Below, one piece after another: positions 51,267 through 59,827 of a stretch of 64,000 nucleotides of DNA. Every line of letters starts with the position of its first letter. The stretch's first letter is position 1. The translations under genes and the position numbers were made by a program. The stretch covers positions 1 to 64,000 of the forward strand of contig NZ_RKRF01000012.1 of the NCBI RefSeq assembly GCF_003843875.1. The letters run 5' to 3'. The notes under the pieces are model-generated. The model worked only from the letters and a program-made list of their open reading frames with translations. It had not been told where the DNA came from and did not search any database. The stretch is from Aquisalibacillus elongatus (GTDB lineage: Bacteria; Bacillota; Bacilli; Bacillales; Alkalibacillaceae).

Positions 51267-52271
51267 TTAACCCCAGCGAATGACATTGGCTCCCCAAGCA
51301 TACCCAATGCCTGCGCTGACAAATACAACCACATCGCCTTCCTTGACCTTACCTTGCTTTAGGGCTAATTCTAATGAAATGATTTGATCCATTTGACCAA
51401 TATGTCCATAGTCTTCGAGATAAATAGATTGATCCAACGATAAACCTAGTTCGTTCAAAACATATTCATGCGCTGAGCGCTTCATGTGTAAAAGCGCTAC
51501 GTAATCGATATCCGATTCAACAAATCCGCTTCGTTCTACGGCATCCCGAATGACTTTCAAAAAGTTTTGCATCGACTTCTCTTCTAAACGCTTTTTCATA
51601 CCCTCTGGATCTAAAACATCCAACTGATATAATTGCTTCTCTAATATTTCATTCGACATCGGCTGCTTCGTTCCTCCACCGACGACAACAACATCTTCTG
51701 AAAAAGTTCCATCTGTAATAAGTGTACTATCGAGTAATTCGTTCTCTGGATAATCACGCTGCAAAATCATAGCAGCTCCACCAGCGCCTAAGTTGTACAT
51801 AAATCGCGTGCGCGGATTCTCGTAATCTATAAAATCTACATTACGATACCCGCCAGCTAGTAAAACGTTTTTTATTCTAGGGTCGGCCAACATCATATCT
51901 TTAGCAACTTTCATTGCCATAATGGCGGTTCCACAACGCAACTGAACATCAAATGCCCAGGCGTTGTAACAACCTAATTGTTCCTGAGTATAAATGCTGG
52001 CCGTCCAAAGGGGGTATTCTTTATGCTCTTCTCCAATATAAATAACTAAATCTATATCTTCAGGGTTAACCTCGCTTCCTTTAAAAGCCTGTCGTGCAGC
52101 TTTAATGCCCATCTCTGCTGTGTGGTCACCTTCACAAGGTATGGGTTTTCGCTTAATTCCTAACTTATTTTCCACGACATCTTTAGGAATTCCAGATCGC
52201 TCTGATAACTCCATAGAAGTCATAAATGAATTTGGTATATAGGTTCCAATTGATACGATTCCGACCTGCAC
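51267..52271 (-). CDS. KAS III-like (FabH-type) thiolase-fold enzyme 1
   Basis: This 334-residue enzyme has the FabH-family fold and length, with the nucleophilic C113 (LRCGTA) and H262 (LLHMKRSAH). The third catalytic residue of FabH, Asn in YGNTSA, is replaced by H290 in YGHIGQMD. It is paralogous to the protein at 57288-58274, which has the same change. The triad is therefore Cys-His-His, which would alter the oxyanion hole used in decarboxylative condensation; a non-decarboxylating acyl transfer or Claisen reaction is an inference. GTG start with GAGGTG upstream. Confidence 0.83.
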   Translation of the reverse strand: MQVGIVSIGTYIPNSFMTSMELSERSGIPKDVVENKLGIKRKPIPCEGDHTAEMGIKAARQAFKGSEVNPEDIDLVIYIGEEHKEYPLWTASIYTQEQLGCYNAWAFDVQLRCGTAIMAMKVAKDMMLADPRIKNVLLAGGYRNVDFIDYENPRTRFMYNLGAGGAAMILQRDYPENELLDSTLITDGTFSEDVVVVGGGTKQPMSNEILEKQLYQLDVLDPEGMKKRLEEKSMQNFLKVIRDAVERSGFVESDIDYVALLHMKRSAHEYVLNELGLSLDQSIYLEDYGHIGQMDQIISLELALKQGKVKEGDVVVFVSAGIGYAWGANVIRWG

Positions 52272-52277
52272 AACACC

Positions 52278-52460
52278 TCACCTCTTTTCTAACTCTTGGT
52301 CGGAGACGATTTCTTTCATTCTGTCAAAGGCATCCTCCAACTGGTCAAAATAGATGTCTTTATTACTCTGAACATGAGTGAGTTTTACTTTGATTTGTGA
52401 ATCTACTTCCGATACATGCTGGCACCTAACAACAAAGGATGTAATAGAATCATTGGTCAT
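52278..52460 (-). CDS. small conserved-looking hypothetical protein
   Basis: This 60-residue soluble protein has a beta-strand-rich N-terminal half (SITSFVVRCQHV; IKVKLTHVQSN) and a C-terminal helix (YFDQLEDAFDRMKEIV). It was not recognised. GGAGG with good spacing precedes the ATG. It lies between livM and KAS III-like gene 1 on the same transcript (7 nt before the next start), so it is likely a functional part of the pathway, for example a small accessory protein. Confidence 0.62.
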   Translation of the reverse strand: MTNDSITSFVVRCQHVSEVDSQIKVKLTHVQSNKDIYFDQLEDAFDRMKEIVSDQELEKR

Positions 52461-52471
52461 GAAAGTTCCTC

Positions 52472-53491
52472 CTAACTTGCCATTTTATCAGCATTCTGTT
52501 GTTTAGCTTCAATTTTACGGTGTTTACGTTTATGAAGCTTGGCTTTGATTGTTCCTACAATACCAGCTGGGAAGAAGATCACAGCTAAAATATAGACAAT
52601 TCCAAATAAGATAATCCAACGTTCAAAAATCCAATGGACATCTGCTAAAGATGATAAATAATGGTGTGCAAACTCAATAATACCCGCTCCAATGATTGGA
52701 CCAACTAACGTTCCGACACCACCAATAATAGTCATTAATAACGCATCTAGTGTGACATCAATGGCAAATACATTCGTTCCGACAAAACGAATACTAATTG
52801 CATATAACACACCTGCAAAACTTGCGACCACACCTGAAATGACACTTATGATGACTTTATACGGCATAATACGGAATCCGAGCGATTCCACTCGCCCTTC
52901 ATTTTCACGAATGGCCACTAAGATCTTTCCTAATGGCGATTCAGTTAAACGCCTTAAGCCAAAGAAAATGAGTACCATCATAACGAGACAAAACATATAT
53001 ATCGTGATGTTGCGGTGGTCTTCAAGTGGACCAGGTAATTCAGGCAATCTAAATGTAAAACCATCACTTCCATGTGTGACTGAACGCCATTTCTCAGCAA
53101 TGAATAAAAACATACTCGCTAAGGCAAGTGTCAGCATGGCATAGAAGTGATTTTTCAACTTCAGTGTCAATATGCCGGCAATAAAAGATACCAAACCACC
53201 TAATAAAGCAGCGACTAATATTCCGATTAACAGACTTGTGTAACTGGCTTCCATTCGGTCTAAAATAATTCCAACACTATACGCTCCAATTCCAAAAAAC
53301 ATCGCGTGTCCAAACGAAATAATGCCAGTATAGCCAAGCAATAAATCATAGCTCATCGCAAAAATCCCGAACGTAAACACTTGAATCATTAAAAATAAGA
53401 ACCATCGTTCATCTTTGAAAAACGGCAGTAGAACGAGTAGAAACGCAACGGCTAAATATATCCATGTTGATCGTTGTATTTTTTTTATCAT
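52472..53491 (-). CDS. livM: Liv-type ABC permease LivM
   Basis: This 339-residue permease has about nine membrane helices and the LivM/HAAT permease motif EAA-like loop (RLTESPLGKILVAIRENEGRVESLGFR, about 180-206). Its partner is LivH. A basic tail (KAKLHKRKHRKIEAKQQ) ends the protein. It overlaps the livH stop by four bases. Part of a complete Liv-type importer whose substrate-binding protein lies 1.9 kb upstream; the cargo may be a hydrophobic carboxylate rather than leucine, given the neighbours. Confidence 0.92.
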   Translation of the reverse strand: MIKKIQRSTWIYLAVAFLLVLLPFFKDERWFLFLMIQVFTFGIFAMSYDLLLGYTGIISFGHAMFFGIGAYSVGIILDRMEASYTSLLIGILVAALLGGLVSFIAGILTLKLKNHFYAMLTLALASMFLFIAEKWRSVTHGSDGFTFRLPELPGPLEDHRNITIYMFCLVMMVLIFFGLRRLTESPLGKILVAIRENEGRVESLGFRIMPYKVIISVISGVVASFAGVLYAISIRFVGTNVFAIDVTLDALLMTIIGGVGTLVGPIIGAGIIEFAHHYLSSLADVHWIFERWIILFGIVYILAVIFFPAGIVGTIKAKLHKRKHRKIEAKQQNADKMAS

Positions 53492-54360
53492 TTGTTAGAC
53501 ACCCCACTAACTTGAAACAGACCTTGAGGACGGAAAATAAGTATGATAAACATTAAAATCATCGTCACAACCATCGATAAATCGGAGTAATAATATCCCA
53601 TAAAAGAGCCTGATAACCCTACGAGTAACGCTGCAACTAATGAACCTGGCACACTACCCATACCTCCGATAATCACGACAATAAATGCATATATTCCAAA
53701 TTCCATTCCCATCTCAGCGTAAGCAACACCACTGTTTGGCACAAATAGCGCTCCTCCCAAAGCTGCAAGGGCTGAACCGACCATAAATACACCAATAAAA
53801 ACTAACCGTATATTAATACCTAACGCCTGAACCATTTCCTTATTCATAACGCCCGCACGAACAATTAAACCGACTTTCGTAAATTTTAGCACGAGCATAA
53901 TACCTATGAAGATTAGTAACCCAATTAAAATGATAAATGCGCGATACTTAATGACCGTCACATCGCCAAATGACCAACTTCCATCTAAATAACCTGGTCG
54001 TGAAGCAGCCATTATATCAGGCCCAAAAACAACTTTAAGAAGTTCAGCTAAAACAAGCATAAACCCTAATGTAATTAAAATTTGTTGAATATGATTTCCG
54101 TAAACTGGTTTAATAATGATTAATTCAGTTAATAACCCTAAAATTAATCCAGCTAAAATCGCAGCTATTAAACCAATAACAAAACTTTCGGTCACATCAA
54201 ACGCCCAAATTCCAACATAAGCTCCCCACGCAAAAAGGGCGCCATGGGAAAAGTTCAAGACATCCATCAGTCCAAAAATGAGCGTTAAACCGCAAGCTAT
54301 AAGGAAATAAAGCATCCCCATTGCAATACCATTTATGGCCAAGTTTATAATCAGTTCCAT
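53488..54360 (-). CDS. livH: Liv-type ABC permease LivH
   Basis: This 290-residue permease has eight to nine helices, with the motif NFSHGALFAWGAYVG (about 36-50) of the LivH family and the coupling loop FTKVGLIVRAGVMNKEMVQALGIN (about 163-186). It overlaps livM by four bases and follows livF by 18 nt. Confidence 0.92.
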   Translation of the reverse strand: MELIINLAINGIAMGMLYFLIACGLTLIFGLMDVLNFSHGALFAWGAYVGIWAFDVTESFVIGLIAAILAGLILGLLTELIIIKPVYGNHIQQILITLGFMLVLAELLKVVFGPDIMAASRPGYLDGSWSFGDVTVIKYRAFIILIGLLIFIGIMLVLKFTKVGLIVRAGVMNKEMVQALGINIRLVFIGVFMVGSALAALGGALFVPNSGVAYAEMGMEFGIYAFIVVIIGGMGSVPGSLVAALLVGLSGSFMGYYYSDLSMVVTMILMFIILIFRPQGLFQVSGVSNK

Positions 54361-54378
54361 TTACTTACTCCCTCCTTC

Positions 54379-55089
54379 TTACGCAATTCCTAGATATTTA
54401 CGTTTCAATTCTTCGTCTTCACGTAATTGTTCCATGTCACCATGATGAACAGTAATTCCATCATCCAAAATGTAGAATCGGTCACCTAAACGACTTGCCA
54501 TGTAAAAGTTTTGCTCAACTAATACGACCGTTGTTTTTTCTTTCATTTTTTCAATAGACTCAATTACTTTCTCAACAACAACTGGAGCCAACCCTTTACT
54601 CGGTTCATCAATTAATAGCAAGTCATTATCATTCACATATGATCTAGCAATCGACAACATCTGTTTTTGACCACCACTCAGTTGACCACCTGGCTTTTTC
54701 CAGAATTTTTTTAAGTCAGGAAATAAATCTAACACCCAATCCATGCGCTCCTTTGTCGCATCATCTTCCTGACGCATACCAACACGCATATTCTCTCCTA
54801 CGCTTAAATCATAGAAAATTCCTTGATCTTCAGGAACATAGCCAATTCCTCTTTTAGCAATGTGGTAAGGAGGAAGTTTCGTAATATCCTCTCCTTTGAA
54901 TTGAACGGTTCCATTCGTAGCTGAATTCAGACCCATGATGGTTCTTAACGTCGTAGTCTTTCCTGCACCGTTACGCCCTAGAAGAACAGTAACCTCACCT
55001 GGCTGAACTTCGAAATCAATATTGTGCAAGATGTGAAACTGTTCAATGTGGGTATTAATTTGTTCCAACTTCAGAAGTGTGTTCTCCAT
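54379..55089 (-). CDS. livF: Liv-type ABC ATPase LivF
   Basis: This 236-residue ATPase has Walker A GRNGAGKTT (about 37-45), signature LSGGQKQMLS (about 136-145), Walker B LLLIDEPSKGL (about 155-165) and a switch His-like position replaced by EQN, as in LivF. Its start lies 35 bp inside livG (GGAGG upstream), an unusual but clear overlap. One of the two ATPases of the Liv-type importer. Confidence 0.92.
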   Translation of the reverse strand: MENTLLKLEQINTHIEQFHILHNIDFEVQPGEVTVLLGRNGAGKTTTLRTIMGLNSATNGTVQFKGEDITKLPPYHIAKRGIGYVPEDQGIFYDLSVGENMRVGMRQEDDATKERMDWVLDLFPDLKKFWKKPGGQLSGGQKQMLSIARSYVNDNDLLLIDEPSKGLAPVVVEKVIESIEKMKEKTTVVLVEQNFYMASRLGDRFYILDDGITVHHGDMEQLREDEELKRKYLGIA

Positions 55090-55840
55090 TTTGACTCCCT
55101 CCTATATAAGCCGTCTGAACGGTCTCATTCTCCATAATTTCTTGCGGATTACCTTGAGCTAATAGTTCACCGTTATACAGCACGATAATTTCATCAGATA
55201 AATCTAAAACCATTTCCATCTTGTGTTCGATTAATACAACTGTACGATTTTCGTCTTCTTTTATATTTTGTATAACATCTAAAATAGCTGGCACTTCTTC
55301 TAATGACATACCAGCAGTTGGCTCATCCAACAATAATAGTTCAGTATTTAACGCTAATAACATGGCAATTTCTAATTTGCGTTTTTCACCATGAGATAAA
55401 TTAACGGCTAGCGAATCCATCCTGTCCTTAAGCAGGACCGTATCCAATATGTTAATCGCTTCTTCCTTAAAAGCTTTATAATGAGTAAAATGACGAAACA
55501 TTTGAAAACGAACATTCTCTCTAGATTGAATAGCTAACCGAACATTTTCTAGAACTGTGATATTTGGAAACACATTTGTAATTTGGAAAGAACGACCAAT
55601 TCCCATCCTTGACCTTTCAATAGTAGACTTTCTAGTGATGTCTTTTCCTTTATACAAAACCTTTCCCTCTGTTGGAGATAACTGGCCGCTTAAAAGATTA
55701 AAAAAAGTCGTCTTACCTGCACCATTTGGACCAATGATGGAGGTAAATTGATTTTTTACAATTTCAACCGTTACGCCATTGACTGCAATGTGCCCACCAA
55801 AAGAAACGGATAAATTTTCAGTCTCTATAATAGATTCCAT
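55055..55840 (-). CDS. livG: Liv-type ABC ATPase LivG
   Basis: This 261-residue ATPase has Walker A GPNGAGKTT (about 37-45), the LivG-specific insertion GRSFQITNVFPNITVLENVRLA (about 83-104), signature LSHGEKRKLEIA (about 148-159) and Walker B LLLLDEPTAGMS (about 168-179). AAGGCGGTG precedes the ATG. It is first of the membrane-complex genes, 92 bp after livJ. Confidence 0.93.
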   Translation of the reverse strand: MESIIETENLSVSFGGHIAVNGVTVEIVKNQFTSIIGPNGAGKTTFFNLLSGQLSPTEGKVLYKGKDITRKSTIERSRMGIGRSFQITNVFPNITVLENVRLAIQSRENVRFQMFRHFTHYKAFKEEAINILDTVLLKDRMDSLAVNLSHGEKRKLEIAMLLALNTELLLLDEPTAGMSLEEVPAILDVIQNIKEDENRTVVLIEHKMEMVLDLSDEIIVLYNGELLAQGNPQEIMENETVQTAYIGGSQNGEHTSEVGTN

Positions 55841-55885
55841 TTAGGTCACCGCCTTTAATAAGTTTATGTAACATTTAAATGGGTA

Positions 55886-55921
55886 AAGAATGAACTTCGA
55901 CTGTTGCCGAAGTTCATTCTT
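55886..55921 (-). terminator. intercistronic stem-loop between livJ and livG
   Basis: A perfect 14-bp stem AAGAATGAACTTCG / CGAAGTTCATTCTT with an 8-nt loop. The T run is weak, so it is more likely a partial terminator or mRNA stabiliser that lets livJ exceed the membrane genes, as is common for binding-protein genes. Confidence 0.7.
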
Positions 55922-55932
55922 CTTTATGTTTA

Positions 55933-57198
55933 TTAATTTTGAATTGGTGGTTCTGTTTCTTCAGGTTCCATCACTCGAATTAACTCTGGTACTGGATAGT
56001 CAAGGTCCTCATCTTCAACTAACGTAATCGCGTACATTGGCTGTAACGCCTGATGGTCTTCTTCACGGAATGTCATCGTACCTTTTGGCGTATCAAAACT
56101 CATACCTTCCATGACAGGAATGAGCTCATTGGCATCCGTGCTACCATCTGATTGTTCTAAGGCTTCCATAATTGAAATAGCCGCTGTCATACCACCTGGT
56201 GTGAATAAATCAGGTACTTCACCATCATGTCTTGCCTTGTGTTCTTCTACTAACCAGTCATTCACTTCATTATCTGGTAATGTGTGATAATAAACTGTAA
56301 AACCTTCCATTCCAACTAAGTCATTCATTGTTTTTAACGCTGCGATATCTGGTGCACCTGTAGATACTTTAATATCGTGACTTCCTAAATCCATATCCCG
56401 AAGCTGGTTCCAAGGGCTATTCGCACCCGACCAAACAACGTATAAATAATCTGGATCTGATTCAATAATCTTCTGGATATGCGGTGTGAAGTCGGTTGCA
56501 TCTTGTGGTGCGTATTCTTCATGCACAATCTCAGCTCCTAATTCCTCAGCAAACGGTCTGAATGACTCAATACCATCATGACCAAATGCGTAGTCTGGAG
56601 CTAATGTCGCAATTTTGACACCTTCATCTGCAATAGCAGCCGCTGCAGCCGCTGAGTCTTGAGACGAATTTCGAGCTGTACGGAAAATATAATCATTATA
56701 TTCGCTTCCTGTAATACTGTCCGCAACCGCCGGCTCGACTACCATAATCTTTTCATATTCTTCAGCTAACCCCGTAACAGCTAATGTGTCCCCGGAGCTA
56801 GATGAACCAACTAAGAAATCGACATCATCATCGTCTAATAACTTCAATGCTTTCTGAGTAGCAACTTCTGGTGTCGTTTCCGTATCTTCGTAGATTACTT
56901 CAATAGGACGACCGTTAAATTCTCTTGTACCATCTGTCATATAATCTAAACCTAATTCAAACCCTTTTTGTGTTTGAGCTCCATAAGCCTCTAAAGCTCC
57001 AGACAAGGAAGCTAAAACACCAATCTTGATTGGTTCTCCTGAAGCTTCATCGTTTCCTTCCGTATCGTCTTCGCTTTGTTCTGACTGATCGTCACCGTTT
57101 TCGCTATCTCCTGTGTCCCCGCCATCGTCATTACATGCAGCCAGTAAAGCAACTAGCATGAATAACATGATCAAAAGACCCAATAACTTTTTAGACAT
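55933..57198 (-). CDS. Liv-type substrate-binding lipoprotein
   Basis: This 421-residue protein has a lipoprotein signal (lipobox LLAAC, Cys about 22), an acidic Asp/Glu/Ser-rich linker (about 23-50), and a periplasmic-binding-protein fold of the Leu/Ile/Val (type I) family: IKIGVLASLSGALEAYG (about 57-73), the ligand-binding YEDTETTPEVATQKALKLL (about 108-126) and the GSSSSGDTLA strand. The acidic linker fits a salt-tolerant cell surface. It is the receptor for the Liv-type importer; the ligand is unknown. Preceded by TGTAAC direct repeats. Confidence 0.9.
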   Translation of the reverse strand: MSKKLLGLLIMLFMLVALLAACNDDGGDTGDSENGDDQSEQSEDDTEGNDEASGEPIKIGVLASLSGALEAYGAQTQKGFELGLDYMTDGTREFNGRPIEVIYEDTETTPEVATQKALKLLDDDDVDFLVGSSSSGDTLAVTGLAEEYEKIMVVEPAVADSITGSEYNDYIFRTARNSSQDSAAAAAAIADEGVKIATLAPDYAFGHDGIESFRPFAEELGAEIVHEEYAPQDATDFTPHIQKIIESDPDYLYVVWSGANSPWNQLRDMDLGSHDIKVSTGAPDIAALKTMNDLVGMEGFTVYYHTLPDNEVNDWLVEEHKARHDGEVPDLFTPGGMTAAISIMEALEQSDGSTDANELIPVMEGMSFDTPKGTMTFREEDHQALQPMYAITLVEDEDLDYPVPELIRVMEPEETEPPIQN

Positions 57199-57269
57199 TG
57201 ATACATCCCCCTTAAAATTTTTAAAATTAATTCAAACTTAAAGCTTGTGTTTAAGATAATTCATTGAAG

Positions 57270-57286
57270 TTACAAAAGAGTTACAG
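57270..57286 (-). promoter_or_regulatory. direct-repeat motif TGTAAC-N5-TGTAAC upstream of livJ
   Basis: On the minus strand the motif is followed, 18 nt after the first box, by AATTAT, a possible -10. The 18-bp segment is identical to the one upstream of ligase 1. It lies between KAS III-like gene 2 and livJ, so livJ may start a separate transcript. Confidence 0.5.
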
Positions 57287-57287
57287 A

Positions 57288-58274
57288 TTACCATTTAATA
57301 GCTGTGGCTGACCATGTGTAACCTGTTCCAGCGGATAATGCCAATACAATATCTCCTTTTTTAACACCTTGTTGTCCTAAATAGTAAAGGCCATAACATG
57401 GATCTAAAGCCGACATATGTCCATGCCTTTTTAAGTAAATCGTTTGATTTTCGTTTAATTGGAGCTGGTTTATTAATGCATCAAACATCGATTTTTTTGT
57501 GTGTAGTGGTAATAACCAGTCCAATTCATCTATAGATAAATTACTTTTTTCTAGAGCTATTTGAGACGCTTTTATAAAATTTGGGATTGATACTGGATCT
57601 AATCTCTCTTTCATCGACTGCGGGTCCGGAACATCGATGTAGTGCATCTTTTGTTCTAACGTATACTCAGAGGCCGGATGTACTGTTCCACCTGCTGGAA
57701 CATAGACGTCTTCTGAAAACGAACCGTCAGTTATGATGCCAGATTGCAAGATTTCATGCCCTTCATTACGACCGATTAAAGCAGCTGCCCCTCCATCTGC
57801 GAAGTTAAACATAAACCTTGACCTTGGATTATCATAATCAATAATTTGAGACTCCTTGCAACCCCCAACTAGTAAAATATTGCGGATTGAATCATCCGAA
57901 CGCATCATATCTCTAGCAACCTTTAAAGCAATCGGAAAACATGAGCTGACGTTCATCAATTCAAAAGCATACGCTTGATGTAATTTTAGGTGATGTTGGA
58001 TTCTTGGGGCTGATGACCATACTTGGTAATCTTTATGTGGACTTCCAAAATAAATTAAAACGTCGACTTCATCAGGGTCTACATGCTTTAAAATTTTTTC
58101 TCCAGCTTTGATGGCTAAATCAGAAGCATGCTCATCTTCGTTAGCTACACGTTTTTCGATTAGGCCAAATTTCTCTATAATGACGTCTTCTGGAATGCCT
58201 GTTTTATACTCTAATTCCTTAGCAGTCTCTATATGTTCTGGCTCATAAATAGCCGTTTGTTTAATACCAATCAT
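57288..58274 (-). CDS. KAS III-like (FabH-type) thiolase-fold enzyme 2
   Basis: This 328-residue paralogue of the enzyme at 51267-52271 keeps nucleophile C112 (SSCFPIA) and H258 (LPLHTKKSM), while H286 (HGHMSALD) replaces the FabH Asn. Overall similarity to enzyme 1 is clear across the whole length (for example the IIDYDNPRSRFMFNFADGGAA segment), so the two could form a heterodimer or work on different chain lengths. It lies 24 nt downstream of ligase 2. AAGGGATGG precedes the ATG. Confidence 0.83.
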   Translation of the reverse strand: MIGIKQTAIYEPEHIETAKELEYKTGIPEDVIIEKFGLIEKRVANEDEHASDLAIKAGEKILKHVDPDEVDVLIYFGSPHKDYQVWSSAPRIQHHLKLHQAYAFELMNVSSCFPIALKVARDMMRSDDSIRNILLVGGCKESQIIDYDNPRSRFMFNFADGGAAALIGRNEGHEILQSGIITDGSFSEDVYVPAGGTVHPASEYTLEQKMHYIDVPDPQSMKERLDPVSIPNFIKASQIALEKSNLSIDELDWLLPLHTKKSMFDALINQLQLNENQTIYLKRHGHMSALDPCYGLYYLGQQGVKKGDIVLALSAGTGYTWSATAIKW

Positions 58275-58298
58275 TTTGTATCCATCCCTTCGTTGTCA

Positions 58299-59813
58299 CT
58301 AGACTAATAGTTTGTCTGCATATGCATCCGGTGATAACAGCGTCTTGGCAATTTTTCCAGTGGCATTTCGAGGTAATTCGTCGACTTCATAAAAATACTT
58401 AGGGATTTTATACTTTCCTATCCTTTGTATGCAAAATGCTGTGATTTCCTCGCTAGTTAAGGCCTTTCCATCATGGAATGAGATAAAAGCTGAAGGAACC
58501 TCTCCCCACTTAGGATCGACTGTTCCAACGACGGCGACTTCATCCACCTCAGGCAAAGATTCAATCACTTGCTCAACTTCAAGTGGATAAATGTTTTCTC
58601 CACCCGAGATAATCATGTCTTTTTTTCGTCCTGCCACCCAGAAAAAGCCGTCCTCATCTTGCCTCATTAAATCCCCTGTTAGAAGCCAACCATCCTTGAA
58701 GGTGTTCTCAGTTTCATCCGGGAGCTTCCAATATTCTTTCATGATGTTTGGCCCTTTGAGGATAAGCTCCCCTACTTCTCCCCGTTCAACTTCTTTTCCT
58801 GAATCGTCGATTAATTTAGCATCACAGTATAAGACAGGTTTTCCGATTGATCCTCTCTTCTCTATGTAATCTTCTTTCGATAGCATAAAAATAGTTGGCG
58901 AAGCCTCTGTCATACCAAATCCACCTCCAAACGGAAGTCCTTTATCCAAATAAGCGTTGTAAACATCACTCGGACACGGAGCTCCTCCGTTATAAAACCA
59001 ACGGACTGATAAAAAATCAGCGGTGTTAAATGAGGAAGTTTTTCGAACGGCATCATGAATAGCTGGAACTCCCATGACGATCGAGATTTTTTCTTCTTCA
59101 ATTGTTCGAATTGCTTGTTCTGTGTCGAATTTTCCAATAATGACTGATGTCGCACCTGCCACTATTCCAGGAAACGCAAAAAGTCCAATCCCACCAATAT
59201 GAAAAAGTGGTAACAACACGATAATCCGGTCGTGAGATGTTATATCAATAGCGGTAATATTGTTGATGGCATTCCAATACATGTTGTCGTGAGTGAGAAC
59301 GGCGCCCTTAGGACGTCCGGTCGTACCTGATGTGTAGCAAATAACGAAAGGAGACTGTGACGTGATGTCAGAAGGAGGTGTTAAATTGGTTGGTAACGTT
59401 TGGGTTTCATCTTCTTCCCACCGGTCTAATGAGTAAGCGCTTTCAATTTCTGATAAAGTTACTATTTCATCTTTCATATCTGAAAATTCACCTTCATAGA
59501 TAAGGGCTTTTGAGCCACTATCAATTATTTGAAAGGCCAATTCATTGGCTGTTAAGCGTATGTTAAGTGGCACAACAATGGCACCTAATTTAGCAAGTGC
59601 CATATAAGCCATAAGATACTCTGCTCTATTATTCGATAAAATCGCAATTCGATCTTGAGCTTCAATATTAAACTGATCCTTAAGGTGTACTGCCATCTTA
59701 TAAATCGATTCATTTAATTCATAATAGCTCCATCGTTTATCACCGTGAACCAACGCTTCTCGATGAGGCGTGATCTCAGCCCGCTTCTCAATCCAATAAT
59801 CAATCGTTTCCAT
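58299..59813 (-). CDS. AMP-forming acyl-CoA ligase (ligase 2)
   Basis: This 504-residue ANL-superfamily enzyme has A3 YTSGTTGRPKG (about 165-175), A5 GGFGMTEAS (about 299-307), A7-A8 TGDLMRQDEDGFFWVAGRKKDMIISGGENIYP and the catalytic Lys in NATGKIAKTLL near the C terminus. It is related to ligase 1. The ATG at 59813 with AGGAGG upstream is 14 nt after the TetR gene, so the pair is an operon. Likely activates the substrate taken up by the Liv importer, or a product of it. Confidence 0.9.
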   Translation of the reverse strand: METIDYWIEKRAEITPHREALVHGDKRWSYYELNESIYKMAVHLKDQFNIEAQDRIAILSNNRAEYLMAYMALAKLGAIVVPLNIRLTANELAFQIIDSGSKALIYEGEFSDMKDEIVTLSEIESAYSLDRWEEDETQTLPTNLTPPSDITSQSPFVICYTSGTTGRPKGAVLTHDNMYWNAINNITAIDITSHDRIIVLLPLFHIGGIGLFAFPGIVAGATSVIIGKFDTEQAIRTIEEEKISIVMGVPAIHDAVRKTSSFNTADFLSVRWFYNGGAPCPSDVYNAYLDKGLPFGGGFGMTEASPTIFMLSKEDYIEKRGSIGKPVLYCDAKLIDDSGKEVERGEVGELILKGPNIMKEYWKLPDETENTFKDGWLLTGDLMRQDEDGFFWVAGRKKDMIISGGENIYPLEVEQVIESLPEVDEVAVVGTVDPKWGEVPSAFISFHDGKALTSEEITAFCIQRIGKYKIPKYFYEVDELPRNATGKIAKTLLSPDAYADKLLV

Positions 59814-59827
59814 AGGTATCCTCCTTT

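Noticed and set aside
47833-52271. A true OleABCD olefin/beta-lactone cluster
   Set aside because: The hydrolase has Ser instead of the OleB Asp, the reductase is FabG-sized rather than the large OleD type, and the condensing enzymes lack the Asn of OleA.
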